DNA from: Corynebacterium glyciniphilum AJ 3170
GTDB taxonomy: Bacteria > Actinomycetota > Actinomycetes > Mycobacteriales > Mycobacteriaceae
Direction of reading: 5' to 3'
Length of the DNA stretch: 64,000 nt
Assembly (NCBI RefSeq): GCF_000626675.1
Contig: NZ_CP006842.1
Coordinates: 1,984,001-2,048,000 of the forward strand
Shown here in pieces: positions 38,855 to 46,614 of this stretch (position 1 is its first letter; every line of letters begins with the position of its first letter). A program made the position numbers and the translations under genes. The notes beneath the pieces were generated by a model, which made no database searches, had not been told where the DNA came from, and saw nothing but the letters and a program-made list of their open reading frames with translations.

Positions 38855-38867
38855 TGTGTCGGACACA
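38855..38867. promoter_or_regulatory. Palindrome between polA and tetR
   Basis: TGTGTC-G-GACACA is a 13-bp palindrome in the 101-bp divergent gap. It is a natural candidate operator for the adjacent TetR protein, but no binding evidence exists. Confidence 0.45.
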
Positions 38868-38907
38868 CTTCTCGTGGTGGCTGCCGCGGTTGGAGTCATG
38901 CCCCGGC

Positions 38908-38920
38908 TATTCTAGTCGCC
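38908..38920 (+). promoter_or_regulatory. -10 box for tetR
   Basis: TATTCT (38908-38913) lies 7 nt before the ATG at 38921, which predicts a leaderless tetR transcript. Confidence 0.5.
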
Positions 38921-39571
38921 ATGAGTGACCAGACAGAGAGTATCCCGGGCGAACCGGCGTCCCTGCACGACCCCGAGCCGCAGACCTCGGCGCGACGGCG
39001 GGCGGAGGAGACACGGGTGAGCATCCTCGAACGTGCGAGGACCGCGTTCAACCAGCGTCCCTACAGTGAGGTGTCACTCAAGGACATCGCCAACGAGGTC
39101 GGCGTCAGTGCCCCGCTGATCATCAAGTACTACGGGACCAAGGAGAACCTGTACGAGGCCCAGCTTGATTTCACCGAGGCTGCAGAGCGGCTCAACAACG
39201 TGGCATTCGCTGAAATGGGGACCCACCTGGCGCGGCTGGCGGTGACGTCCGCCGACGACAGCCCCAATTCGCTGGTGCGCAAACTCGCCGACGCCGGCGG
39301 TAACCGGCACATCGTCGACGCGCTCGGGAAAGTCTTCCGCCAGCAGGTCGTCGCTCCGGTGCTCGAGAGAGTCGCAGCAGAGTCTCTCGGCCAATCATCC
39401 ACCGACGCGGAGATGCGCGCGGAGGCGGCGATGTCGATGGTGATCGGCCTTGCGCTGATGCGCCGGTTGGTCACCCAGGAGTATTTCCATGACGCCGATG
39501 TCGACGCATTCGTGGAGTACTACGGGGGCCTGATCCAGTGCGTCCTCGATGGCGCGGACGCCACATCGTGA
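38921..39571 (+). CDS. TetR-family transcriptional regulator
   Basis: A regulator of 216 aa. The N-terminal helix-turn-helix (about 30-80) includes RILERARTAFNQRPYSEVSLKDIANEVGVSAPLIIKYYGTKENLY-like features: helix 2 SLKDIANEVG and recognition helix SAPLIIKYYGTKE. The C-terminal ligand-binding domain has no recognisable signature, so the ligand is unknown. It is divergent from polA, with a 13-bp palindrome between them. The start ATG at 38921 is chosen by -10 spacing; longer upstream frames run across polA and are shadows. Confidence 0.85.
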   Translation: MSDQTESIPGEPASLHDPEPQTSARRRAEETRVSILERARTAFNQRPYSEVSLKDIANEVGVSAPLIIKYYGTKENLYEAQLDFTEAAERLNNVAFAEMGTHLARLAVTSADDSPNSLVRKLADAGGNRHIVDALGKVFRQQVVAPVLERVAAESLGQSSTDAEMRAEAAMSMVIGLALMRRLVTQEYFHDADVDAFVEYYGGLIQCVLDGADATS

Positions 39572-39599
39572 CCACTTTCCCGGTGCCGCCTACCCCGTG

Positions 39600-39629
39600 T
39601 TGTCCGGAGTGACACCTCTGCCGTATGAT
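39600..39629 (+). promoter_or_regulatory. tRNA-Leu promoter
   Basis: TTGTCC (39600-39605), an 18-nt spacer and TATGAT (39624-39629) lie 11 bp before the tRNA. A good vegetative promoter. Confidence 0.6.
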
Positions 39630-39640
39630 TCCCGGGGTCG

Positions 39641-39725
39641 GCCCTGGTGGCGGAATTGGCAGACGCGCTGCACTCAAAATGCAGTGTCTTCGGGCGTGTG
39701 GGTTCGAGTCCCACCCAGGGCACCA
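39641..39725 (+). tRNA. tRNA-Leu (anticodon CAA)
   Basis: A type II tRNA of 85 nt including an encoded CCA. The acceptor arms GCCCTGG (39641-39647) and CCAGGGC (39715-39721) pair perfectly. The anticodon stem CTGCA / TGCAG encloses loop CTCAAAA, giving anticodon CAA, which reads the Leu codon UUG. A long variable arm (TGTCTTCGGGCGTG) and the T-loop GTTCGAGTC are present. An intrinsic terminator follows. Confidence 0.97.
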
Positions 39726-39730
39726 CGCAA

Positions 39731-39765
39731 CCCCACCGGTCTCTATGGAGACCGGTGGGGTTTTC
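39731..39765 (+). terminator. Intrinsic terminator after tRNA-Leu
   Basis: A 13-bp perfect stem (39731-39743 with 39748-39760), loop TATG, then TTTTC. The complementary strand also faces the end of the metallophosphoesterase gene, so it may act in both directions. Confidence 0.92.
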
Positions 39766-39789
39766 TGTCCTACTCCCTTCGTCCTGGTG

Positions 39790-40377
39790 TCACTGACGTA
39801 CGAGTACCGCCAGGTCATCCTTCCTCGCCGGTCTCATCTCCCACGCGTCGAGACTGACGCAGAGCTGTAGTGTCCCGCACTTCGAGTAGCTGACCTTGTC
39901 GGTGGAATGGGTGTGCCCGTGAATAACAGGTGCGCCGCAGTCCCTCGGCCGCCACTGGACGTGTCGATCCGGGCTTGTATGGTCTCCGTCATAGGGAAAG
40001 TGGTTGACAACCGCCCTTTTTCCCTCGATTTTGAGCGTCGTCGCAGCTGAGACCGTGTCGAACGTCCGGAGAAACCGGGAGTGGCCGGCCAGTGACCGCG
40101 CATGCATCGGATGGACGGCGTCGTGATTACCCGCCAGCAGATGGAGACGCGCCCCGGTGGCGTCGCGTACATCGGCCAACAGCCGCAACGCACGGTCCTC
40201 CTGATCAGGTATTCCCGAGGAGATGTCACCGAGAACAAAGAGGCGGTCACCGGGCAGCAGAGCACCCTTCAGATTCTGAAACAAGACCGCGTCATGGTCC
40301 GCAGCGGTAGCGAATCCTCTCGCCGCGGCCGGAGTGAGGTGCCCGAAATGCGGGTCCGCCGTAAACCAGTCCGTCAT
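39790..40377 (-). CDS. Calcineurin-like metallophosphoesterase
   Basis: A cytosolic binuclear-metal phosphoesterase of 195 aa. The family motifs are in order: DPHFGH near residue 8, GDIS near 50, GNHD near 82, NHFPY near 122 and HGHTHS near 153. The size resembles small YfcE/MJ0936-like phosphodiesterases, but the substrate cannot be told. It stands alone, converging on the tRNA terminator and divergent from the 48-aa gene. Confidence 0.85.
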   Translation of the reverse strand: MTDWFTADPHFGHLTPAAARGFATAADHDAVLFQNLKGALLPGDRLFVLGDISSGIPDQEDRALRLLADVRDATGARLHLLAGNHDAVHPMHARSLAGHSRFLRTFDTVSAATTLKIEGKRAVVNHFPYDGDHTSPDRHVQWRPRDCGAPVIHGHTHSTDKVSYSKCGTLQLCVSLDAWEMRPARKDDLAVLVRQ

Positions 40378-40408
40378 TCATTCCATGGTACTTGCCCCAC
40401 CGATGCGC

Positions 40409-40414
40409 TACATT
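40409..40414 (+). promoter_or_regulatory. -10 box for the 48-aa gene
   Basis: TACATT (40409-40414), with TGGTAC 17 nt upstream, would start an mRNA with about a 50-nt leader that carries the AGGAG site at 40459-40463. Confidence 0.4.
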
Positions 40415-40470
40415 GGGTGGGCAAACTGTCGGGAGCCACCCGGCGCGCTACGTCCCTCAGGAGAAAACCC

Positions 40471-40617
40471 GTGGACCTTCCCATCGCTGAAGCTGTCGAA
40501 ACCTCTGGCGCCTACGCGTCCAACGCGCTGTTCATCGCAGGATCCGTTCTGTCATCGCCGTTCGGTCTCCTCGGCGATTTGGGGTCCTTCCTCAGCTCGT
40601 TCCTGCCGCGGTTCTGA
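40471..40617 (+). CDS. Small hydrophobic peptide, 48 aa, unknown function
   Basis: Not recognised with certainty. A GTG start at 40471 is supported by AGGAG with a 7-nt spacing. The peptide begins VDLPIAEAVETSGAYASNALF and ends SFLSSFLPRF; it has an acidic N-terminal third and a hydrophobic, helical, Ser/Gly-rich remainder without a signal peptide. Size and composition recall the tiny mycolate-outer-membrane porins and acylated peptides of corynebacteria (PorA, PorH, ProtX), but I see no direct sequence match. It stands alone between a divergent metallophosphoesterase and a convergent glutaminase. Confidence 0.6.
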   Translation: MDLPIAEAVETSGAYASNALFIAGSVLSSPFGLLGDLGSFLSSFLPRF

Positions 40618-40654
40618 CCCGCCGACGCTGCGCACACTCCATACGCGGCAGGCC

Positions 40655-40675
40655 TGACGAGCCTACTGCTCGTCA
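40655..40675. terminator. Hairpin between the convergent 48-aa and glutaminase genes
   Basis: An 8-bp perfect stem TGACGAGC / GCTCGTCA with loop CTACT that spans the glutaminase stop codon. No T-run follows, so terminator activity is tentative. Confidence 0.45.
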
Positions 40676-41922
40676 ATCTCCGCAGCGGTGGTGGCAACCC
40701 TCGTCCCGTCCTCGAACCTTCGTTTTCCGAGGACGTTGTTCGGATCGACGACGGCGACCTTCTTGCCGTTCTCCCGGATGCGGCGCAGCCCTTCTTTCAC
40801 CATGCGACGCCCGACCGGGTTGCTTTCGGTGACGCGTCGGGCGTCAATGATCACCCGCGGGGTGGTGATGTCCTGGTTCTCTGCGGCAGTCAGGAATTCC
40901 TCGGCACCGGAGAAGTCGAGGCCACCCTGCAACCGGAACACCGTGGTCCTGCCGCGGGTGCGGATGCCGCGCACCGAACTGCCCTTACGGGTCACCGCGG
41001 ACATCAGGTGCAGACCCATGTCCTCGGACAGCGCCCGGAAGATCTTCGCACCCCGGACGCTGTTGCCCGATTCGTCCAGGCGTGGTGAGAAGGTCGCGAT
41101 CCCCAACTGTCCCGGCAGGGTCCCCATCAGGCCACCCGCGACCCCTGACTTTGCGGGGATCCCTACGCTGGCCATCCATTTCCCTGCACCGTCGTACATT
41201 CCCGCCGAGGCCATCACAGCCTGCACCTGGCGGCACACCAGTGGTTCCAGGATCCGTTCGCCGGTGAGCGGCTGGACTCCACCGAGGGCGAGAGTCGCGC
41301 CCATCACCGCCAGGTCTTTCACGGTGACTCGAATCGCGCACTGCCGCGTGTAGCTGGCCACGGCGTCCTCAGCAGAGTCCACGATCACGTCATAGCTGCG
41401 CAGCATGTGGGCCAGTGCCAGGTTACGGTCAGCGGTACCGGTCTCGGACTCGGTGACATTCTCGTCCACGGTGAGTTGGCGTCCCGCCAGCCGGGAGAAA
41501 TAGTCCACAATGACCTCCACCCTGTCGTCGACCGACGAGTCTTCCCCGTTGATGAGCTGGTTGACCGCGATGGCTCCCGCGTTGATCATGGGGTTGACTG
41601 GACGGTGGGTCTTACCGTCGAGGGAGAGCTCGTTGAAGGCCTCGCCGGACGGCTCCATGCCCACTGTCTCGATCACTTTCTCCACCCCGCAGTCCTGGAG
41701 TGCTGCGGCATAGGCGAAAGGCTTCGAGATCGACTGCATGGTGAACTCCCGCTCGTCGTCGCCGACGCTGTAGATCCACCCCTGGTTGGTGCACATGGCC
41801 AAGGCCAACGGTGTGGCGTCTGCCTTCGCGAGCTCAGGAATATAGTCCGCTACTGCACCGTCATCCTCGTCTCGGACTCGGTCAAGGATGTCATTGAGAT
41901 AGTCTTCGACGAGAGAATCCAT
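40663..41922 (-). CDS. glsA: Glutaminase A fused to a STAS domain
   Basis: The enzyme hydrolyses glutamine to glutamate and ammonia. The 419-aa protein has a glutaminase domain (about 5-305) with the serine-lysine catalytic pair in MQSISKPFAYAAAL near residue 63. Other conserved blocks are NPMINAGAIAV near 110 and the stretch GVAGGLMGTLPGQLGIATFSP near 257. A C-terminal STAS domain (about 320-405) is a common fusion that may sense a ligand. The start is ATG 41922; TAGTCT lies 8 nt upstream. It is divergent from an amino-acid ABC transporter over 44 bp. Confidence 0.93.
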   Translation of the reverse strand: MDSLVEDYLNDILDRVRDEDDGAVADYIPELAKADATPLALAMCTNQGWIYSVGDDEREFTMQSISKPFAYAAALQDCGVEKVIETVGMEPSGEAFNELSLDGKTHRPVNPMINAGAIAVNQLINGEDSSVDDRVEVIVDYFSRLAGRQLTVDENVTESETGTADRNLALAHMLRSYDVIVDSAEDAVASYTRQCAIRVTVKDLAVMGATLALGGVQPLTGERILEPLVCRQVQAVMASAGMYDGAGKWMASVGIPAKSGVAGGLMGTLPGQLGIATFSPRLDESGNSVRGAKIFRALSEDMGLHLMSAVTRKGSSVRGIRTRGRTTVFRLQGGLDFSGAEEFLTAAENQDITTPRVIIDARRVTESNPVGRRMVKEGLRRIRENGKKVAVVDPNNVLGKRRFEDGTRVATTAAEIDEQ

Positions 41923-41930
41923 GGGGCCCG

Positions 41931-41966
41931 AGACTAACAGAATCCGACGCCGATATACTTCCCCCC
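41931..41966. promoter_or_regulatory. Overlapping divergent promoters, glsA | amino-acid ABC transporter
   Basis: On the minus strand -10 TAGTCT (41936-41931) lies 8 nt before the glsA ATG. On the plus strand -10 TATACT (41954-41959) lies 7 nt before the transporter ATG at 41967. The glsA -10 falls where the -35 of the other promoter should be, so the two polymerases must compete for about 30 bp. Both starts are leaderless. Confidence 0.6.
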
Positions 41967-42929
41967 ATGACACCCCACTCCGTTCCGCGACCGGGCAGAT
42001 CCGCCCGTAAGGTCGGCTCGGTCCTGGGGGCCCTGATGATCTCGGCGTCCCTGGCGGCCTGCGTCACCAATGAGGAGTCCGGTAATCCCGACGGCTGGGT
42101 CGACACCCTGCCCGACCCCGTTCCTGCTCTCCAGGATCTGCTCCCCCGGGAGTACCGCGAATCCGGACACATCTCGGCCTCGACCAACCCGACATTTCCA
42201 CCCAACCAGTTCAAGGACCCGTCCGGGAACATCATCGGCTTCGAGGTGGACCTGGTCCGGGCCGCCGGTGCCGTTCTGGGGGTGGATGTCGGATTTCAGC
42301 AGCAGGACTTCAACCTCATCCTGCCATCCATCAACGCCGGTACCGTGGATATCGGCACATCCGGGTTCTCCGACACCGAAGAGCGCCGACAGTCCTATGA
42401 CTTCGTGGACTTCTACACCTCGGGTATTACGTGGGCGACAACCCCTGGTAAGACGGTCGATCCGGCTGATGCATGCGGACTCACCGTGGCCGTCCAGAAA
42501 GGGACCTACTCCGATACTGACGATGTCCAGGTCAAGTCCGACCAGTGTGCCGCCGCCGGTCGCCCGGCAATCAACAAGCTGGTCTACGATTCCGCCAATG
42601 CCGCGGCGAACGCCACGGCGCTGAAGCGTGCCGACGCAATGAGCTCCGACTCCGCCGTCACCGACTACGCCATCCAGTTGTCTGACGGGAAACTCATCCC
42701 CGCTGGAGATGCCTTCGACACCACGCCCTTCGGATGGGCGTTCGCCAAGGACTCCGATCTCATCCCCGCGTTCGCGGCTGCCCTGGAGTTCCTGATCACC
42801 TCCGGTCAGTATGAGGCGATCCTCGAGCCCTGGGGGCTCACCGAAGGCGCCGTAGACGCCGTCACCGTCAACACGCAGGATTATCCCCTTCCTGCCACAG
42901 CATCCGCCGACGAAGGAGCGACTTCATGA
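41967..42929 (+). CDS. ABC transporter substrate-binding lipoprotein (polar amino acids)
   Basis: An SBP family 3 lipoprotein of 320 aa. The signal peptide ends in SLAAC with the lipidated cysteine at residue 32. The ligand-binding domain (about 65-295) begins ISASTNPTFPPNQFKDPSGNIIGFEVDLVRAAG, a polar-amino-acid pattern. The second lobe contains FVDFYTSGITWATTPG. Glutamate or glutamine is the likely ligand because glsA is divergent, but the sequence alone does not settle this. Its stop overlaps the permease start by 4 bp (ATGA). Confidence 0.88.
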   Translation: MTPHSVPRPGRSARKVGSVLGALMISASLAACVTNEESGNPDGWVDTLPDPVPALQDLLPREYRESGHISASTNPTFPPNQFKDPSGNIIGFEVDLVRAAGAVLGVDVGFQQQDFNLILPSINAGTVDIGTSGFSDTEERRQSYDFVDFYTSGITWATTPGKTVDPADACGLTVAVQKGTYSDTDDVQVKSDQCAAAGRPAINKLVYDSANAAANATALKRADAMSSDSAVTDYAIQLSDGKLIPAGDAFDTTPFGWAFAKDSDLIPAFAAALEFLITSGQYEAILEPWGLTEGAVDAVTVNTQDYPLPATASADEGATS

Positions 42930-43987
42930 GCGATCACCCCCGGGCACAGCAACGTACCCGTCCAACCGACAATGATGTCGTTCCTCTGCGTCACCCCGGC
43001 CGGATCATCGCTTCGGTGGTCCTGCTGATCGTGGTCGCCCTCTTCGTGTGGGACGCCGCACATAACGACGCCTACGGCTGGGATGTCTACGCCTCCTATC
43101 TCTTCGACACACGCATCGCCGAAGCGGCCCTGCACACGCTCGCGCTTACCGTCCTGGCGATGATCGTCGGTGTGGTGCTGGGTGCGGTCCTGGCAGTCCT
43201 ACGCATGTCACCGAACCCGGTGACCAGTGGCATCGCCTGGCTCTACCTCTGGATATTCCGCGGCACCCCGGTATATGTGCAGCTGGTGTTCTGGGGGTTG
43301 CTCGGTGCGATCTACCAGACGGTGAACCTCGGATTCACCGAGGTCTCACTGGAGTCAGTACTCTCCAACTTCTTCTGGCTCGCCGTGATCGGCCTGGGAT
43401 TGAACGAATCCGCGTACATGGCGGAAATCGTCCGCGCCGGTATCCAGGCCGTTCCTGAAGGACAGTCCGAGGCATCGAAGGCCCTGGGCATGACATGGTG
43501 GCAGAACATGCGCCGCACCGTGCTCCCCCAGGCCATGAGGATCATCATCCCCCCGACCGGCAACGAGCTGATCAGCCTGTTGAAGACCACCTCACTGGTG
43601 ATCGCCCTGCCCTACGCCGGCGAGCTCTACGGGCGGTCCATGGACATCGCCTACGCGATGTTCGAGCCGGTCCCGATGCTGCTCGTCGCGGCGACCTGGT
43701 ATCTGGTGATCACCTCGATCCTGATGGTCGGCCAGCATTACCTGGAGCGTTTCTACTCCCGCGGATCGTCCCGGGCGTTGACCAGCCGACAGCTTGCCGC
43801 CCTCACCGACGCGGAGGGACTGCCCCCGCTGAATATCACCGTGGAAGATCCCGGTAACCCGCGCACCGGTACCGCCCGGACCGACAGTGGATACGACAGT
43901 GGATACGACAGTGGATACGACAGTGGATACGACAGTGGATACGACAGTGGATACGACAGTGGATACGACAAGGAGAACGGCCGATGA
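42926..43987 (+). CDS. Amino-acid ABC transporter permease with a C-terminal DSGY repeat tail
   Basis: An inner-membrane permease of the HisM/GlnP type, 353 aa. It has a short cytoplasmic start, five or six helices (about 30-275) and the EAA loop ([33 protein letters not shown] near 165) that docks on the ATPase. The last 65 residues are not part of the family: they end in seven tandem DSGY units (43883-43966) and KENGR. ATGA overlaps link it to both neighbours. The tail may be a length-variable locus; its function is unknown. Confidence 0.9.
   Translation: MSDHPRAQQRTRPTDNDVVPLRHPGRIIASVVLLIVVALFVWDAAHNDAYGWDVYASYLFDTRIAEAALHTLALTVLAMIVGVVLGAVLAVLRMSPNPVTSGIAWLYLWIFRGTPVYVQLVFWGLLGAIYQTVNLGFTEVSLESVLSNFFWLAVIGLGLNESAYMAEIVRAGIQAVPEGQSEASKALGMTWWQNMRRTVLPQAMRIIIPPTGNELISLLKTTSLVIALPYAGELYGRSMDIAYAMFEPVPMLLVAATWYLVITSILMVGQHYLERFYSRGSSRALTSRQLAALTDAEGLPPLNITVEDPGNPRTGTARTDSGYDSGYDSGYDSGYDSGYDSGYDSGYDKENGR
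43883..43966. repeat. Seven 12-bp tandem repeats encoding DSGY
   Basis: GACAGTGGATAC is repeated seven times without a mismatch (84 bp). Because the unit is 12 bp, gain or loss of copies keeps the permease reading frame and leaves the next gene (ATGA overlap at 43984) in place. Confidence 0.97.
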
Positions 43988-44763
43988 GTTCCCAGCCCGC
44001 TACCCCGATGATCGCCGTCAAGGACGTGTGGAAGCGTTATGGACGTCTCGACGTCCTCAAGGGCATCGACCTGGAGGTCCCTGCCGGTGGCGTTACCTGC
44101 CTCATCGGCCCCTCCGGTTCCGGCAAGTCCACCCTGTTGCGCTGTGTGAACCACCTGGAGAGCATCGACGCAGGACGCATCGAGGTCAACGGAAACCTCA
44201 TCGGATACCAGGAGCGCAACGGTCGACTCCACCAGATCTCCGAACGCGAGGCATCCCGCCAGCGCGCGGATATCGGCATGGTCTTCCAGCAGTTCAACCT
44301 GTTCACCCACCGGACGGTGCTCGCCAACATCATCGAGGCCCCGGTGAAGGTCAAGGGGACCCCGAAAGCCGAGGCTGAGGCCACGGCCCGCGAACTCCTG
44401 TCCATGGTCGGTCTCGACGACAAGGCCGACGCATGGCCCGTCCAACTTTCCGGCGGCCAGCAGCAGCGGGTTGCGATCGCCCGTGCCCTGGCCATGAAAC
44501 CCAAGTTGATGCTCTTCGACGAGCCGACCTCCGCCCTCGACCCAGAACTCGTCGGCGAGGTCCTCAACGTGATGCGGCGTCTCGCGGACGACGGCATGAC
44601 CATGCTCGTGGTGACCCACGAGATGGGATTCGCCCGGGAGGTCGCAGACGAGGTGGCGTTCATGGACGGCGGACGCATCGTCGAGCACGGCCCGGCCCGT
44701 CAGATCATCACCGACCCCCAACAGGCCCGTACCCGGTCCTTCCTCTCCAGTATTCTCGACTGA
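43984..44763 (+). CDS. Amino-acid ABC transporter ATP-binding protein
   Basis: The ATPase of the same importer, 259 aa, with all ABC motifs: Walker A GPSGSGKS near residue 38, Q-loop FQQFNLF near 97, signature [15 protein letters not shown] near 157, Walker [14 protein letters not shown] near 178, and the His switch VVTHEMGFA near 213. The layout is the GlnQ/GluA subgroup. It overlaps the permease stop by 4 bp. It ends 20 bp before the convergent 128-aa gene. Confidence 0.95.
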   Translation: MSSQPATPMIAVKDVWKRYGRLDVLKGIDLEVPAGGVTCLIGPSGSGKSTLLRCVNHLESIDAGRIEVNGNLIGYQERNGRLHQISEREASRQRADIGMVFQQFNLFTHRTVLANIIEAPVKVKGTPKAEAEATARELLSMVGLDDKADAWPVQLSGGQQQRVAIARALAMKPKLMLFDEPTSALDPELVGEVLNVMRRLADDGMTMLVVTHEMGFAREVADEVAFMDGGRIVEHGPARQIITDPQQARTRSFLSSILD

Positions 44764-44774
44764 CCACGGCCCCG

Positions 44775-44791
44775 GCCCCTCTCTCAGGGGC
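44775..44791. terminator. Weak hairpin between ABC transporter and 128-aa gene
   Basis: A 6-bp stem GCCCCT / AGGGGC with loop CTCTC spans the end of the 128-aa gene. No T-tract is seen. Confidence 0.35.
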
Positions 44792-45170
44792 GGATGTCGA
44801 CGTGCCACGGCACCCGGGGAGTCCCGGGGTCGTCGAGGACCTGCTGGAACAGCTGCTCCGCGGGCTGCTTGTCCCGGGTGACCAGGACATCGGATATCCG
44901 GGCGGTCAACGCACTGATACTGCCGTCATACCTGGTCACGTCCACGGTGATGGTCGCCGGTTCCGGAGTGTGCCCGCTGTTCTCCGCGTCCTCGGCGAAC
45001 CCGTAGTCACGCCACACCTCCTCGAGACTGCTGTCAACGGCCGTCCCGGTCGCCACGTCGAGATCGGCCGTGAGGACCTCGGCGTTGAGGTCCAGCAGGT
45101 GGCGGACGTCGTCGACGATGCTGTCGCGCTGTTCGGCGGTGGAAAGAATCTTGAACACGATCTGAGGCAT
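44784..45170 (-). CDS. Conserved-looking protein of unknown function, 128 aa
   Basis: I do not recognise the family. From the ATG at 45170 the product starts MPQIVFKILSTAEQRDSIVDDVRHLL, is acidic, soluble, and predicted alpha/beta, with no signal peptide or metal motif. A Trp-containing C-terminus (PRVPWHVDIRP) is the clearest landmark. A -10 TTTACT lies 7 nt upstream, indicating a leaderless start. It is divergent from the DUF4921 gene; the starts are 64 bp apart, so the two may be co-regulated. Confidence 0.65.
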   Translation of the reverse strand: MPQIVFKILSTAEQRDSIVDDVRHLLDLNAEVLTADLDVATGTAVDSSLEEVWRDYGFAEDAENSGHTPEPATITVDVTRYDGSISALTARISDVLVTRDKQPAEQLFQQVLDDPGTPRVPWHVDIRP

Positions 45171-45183
45171 GGGCACCAGTAAA
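45171..45183 (-). promoter_or_regulatory. -10 box for the 128-aa gene
   Basis: TTTACT on the minus strand (45183-45178) lies 7 nt before the ATG at 45170, predicting a leaderless start. Confidence 0.4.
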
Positions 45184-45234
45184 GCACTGACTCGCTCCCA
45201 CGGCCAGGGTCCGAGCGACTACTGTTGGGTAACT

Positions 45235-46599
45235 GTGATCGGCCACTCCTCCATCTCCCCAGCACCGGTGCCCCCGTTGACGACGCTGCCGGACGGCACC
45301 ATCAAACAAGTCAACCCGTTCTCCGGGACGGAAGTGTGGACCGTGCCCAGCCGCGGTCACCGTCCCGTCCGGGAACGTCCCGAGGACGTCTTCGACATTA
45401 CCGACGACAACCGGGACAATCAGACTGATTTCGGGATCGCCGATCTTCTCAGAACGACCCCCGAAAAAGCTCGGATGGTCATCGACGACAACGGAGACCC
45501 CCGCATCCTCCGGGGGCTCACGGTCTCCGACCTGTCGGAGACTGATCCACTGTTCCGGCGCGTAGCGAACCTCTACGAGATCCTTACCTACGACTACTGG
45601 CTGGTGAACTACGGGCACCGGATGGATGCCACAGCTGCCCGCCATATGGCCGAGTATCTTTCCGAACCGGAGGGTCGGGAACATGTCGAACGTCTCTTGC
45701 GTATCCGGATGGAGGCAGCCGGACGCCCCGCAGAAGACATCGATGCCCTGTTCACCGAGGATACGGCGGTCCAGAGCGTCAACGAACTGGGCGGCCCCCT
45801 GTTCGGCGGCGGGCACGACATCATCCTGGCTCGTGACCACTACGTCCCCGGTGCCACCCGGAGCGACCAACTGCTCAGCTCCGGTGAGATGAGCTGGTCT
45901 GACCACCGGCTCTACATCGCCTTCACCGTCGACGCGATGGACCGGCTCTACCGGGCGAACCCGTACGTCCGATACGTCGCGGCATTCCAGAACTGGTTGG
46001 AGCCCGCCGGGGCCTCGATCGAGCACCTGCACAAGCAACTCGTGGCCATCGATGAACACGGCCTCCAGAATGAGACGGAAATCGCCCAGGTCCGGGCGAA
46101 CCCGAACATGTACAACCAGTGGGCGGTGGACTATGCAGGCCACCACAACCTCATCGTCGCCGAGAACGACCACGCCATCGCATTCGCCGGCTTCGGCCAC
46201 CGGTGGCCCACGCTCGAGGTCTTCTCCCGCTCTGGCACTACCGAGCCTTGGTTGATCAGTGATGACGAGCGAGACGCCATGGCCGACCTCGTCCATGCCT
46301 GCCATGTCGCCGCCGGGCCGCACATGCCGTCCAACGAGGAGTGGCTGCACCGCCCGCTGGACGTGGACGTCCCGATGCCGTGGCGGATCATGATCAAGTG
46401 GCGCGACTCCACCATGGCCGGGTTCGAGGGAGGGACCAAGATCTTCATCAACACCCTCAGCCCGGCAGGCCTGAAAGCCAAGGTCCTCGCCCGCCTCGAA
46501 GACGCCCGTGACCGGGGACGACTGGCACCTGGCATCCGGCTCGGCGACGAGGTCGATTTCCACCGTAACTCCCTGCGGTACAACCCTGCGGTCCGGTAG
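45235..46599 (+). CDS. DUF4921 protein, galactose-1-phosphate uridylyltransferase-like
   Basis: A HIT-superfamily protein of 454 aa resembling GalT. The N-terminal half has the sugar-phosphate-transferase pattern KQVNPFSGTEVWTVPSRGHRPV near residues 25-45. The middle carries the histidine motif ASIEHLHKQLV near 265, where GalT enzymes hold the catalytic His, and a second GalT-like strand set follows. The normal GalT HPH motif is replaced by HLH, so activity needs checking. I placed the start at GTG 45235, 9 nt after TACTGT (45220-45225); the longer frame from 45169 overlaps the neighbour's promoter. The substrate is unknown. Confidence 0.72.
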   Translation: MIGHSSISPAPVPPLTTLPDGTIKQVNPFSGTEVWTVPSRGHRPVRERPEDVFDITDDNRDNQTDFGIADLLRTTPEKARMVIDDNGDPRILRGLTVSDLSETDPLFRRVANLYEILTYDYWLVNYGHRMDATAARHMAEYLSEPEGREHVERLLRIRMEAAGRPAEDIDALFTEDTAVQSVNELGGPLFGGGHDIILARDHYVPGATRSDQLLSSGEMSWSDHRLYIAFTVDAMDRLYRANPYVRYVAAFQNWLEPAGASIEHLHKQLVAIDEHGLQNETEIAQVRANPNMYNQWAVDYAGHHNLIVAENDHAIAFAGFGHRWPTLEVFSRSGTTEPWLISDDERDAMADLVHACHVAAGPHMPSNEEWLHRPLDVDVPMPWRIMIKWRDSTMAGFEGGTKIFINTLSPAGLKAKVLARLEDARDRGRLAPGIRLGDEVDFHRNSLRYNPAVR

Positions 46600-46600
46600 C

Positions 46601-46614
46601 TAGAATTGTGCGTC
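46601..46614 (+). promoter_or_regulatory. -10 box for the M20 hydrolase
   Basis: TAGAAT (46601-46606) lies 8 nt before the ATG at 46615 and directly follows the DUF4921 stop. It predicts a leaderless start. Confidence 0.5.

Noticed and set aside
43883..43966. CRISPR-like repeat array
   Set aside because: Units are contiguous without spacers and lie in frame in a permease gene; it is a coding tandem repeat.
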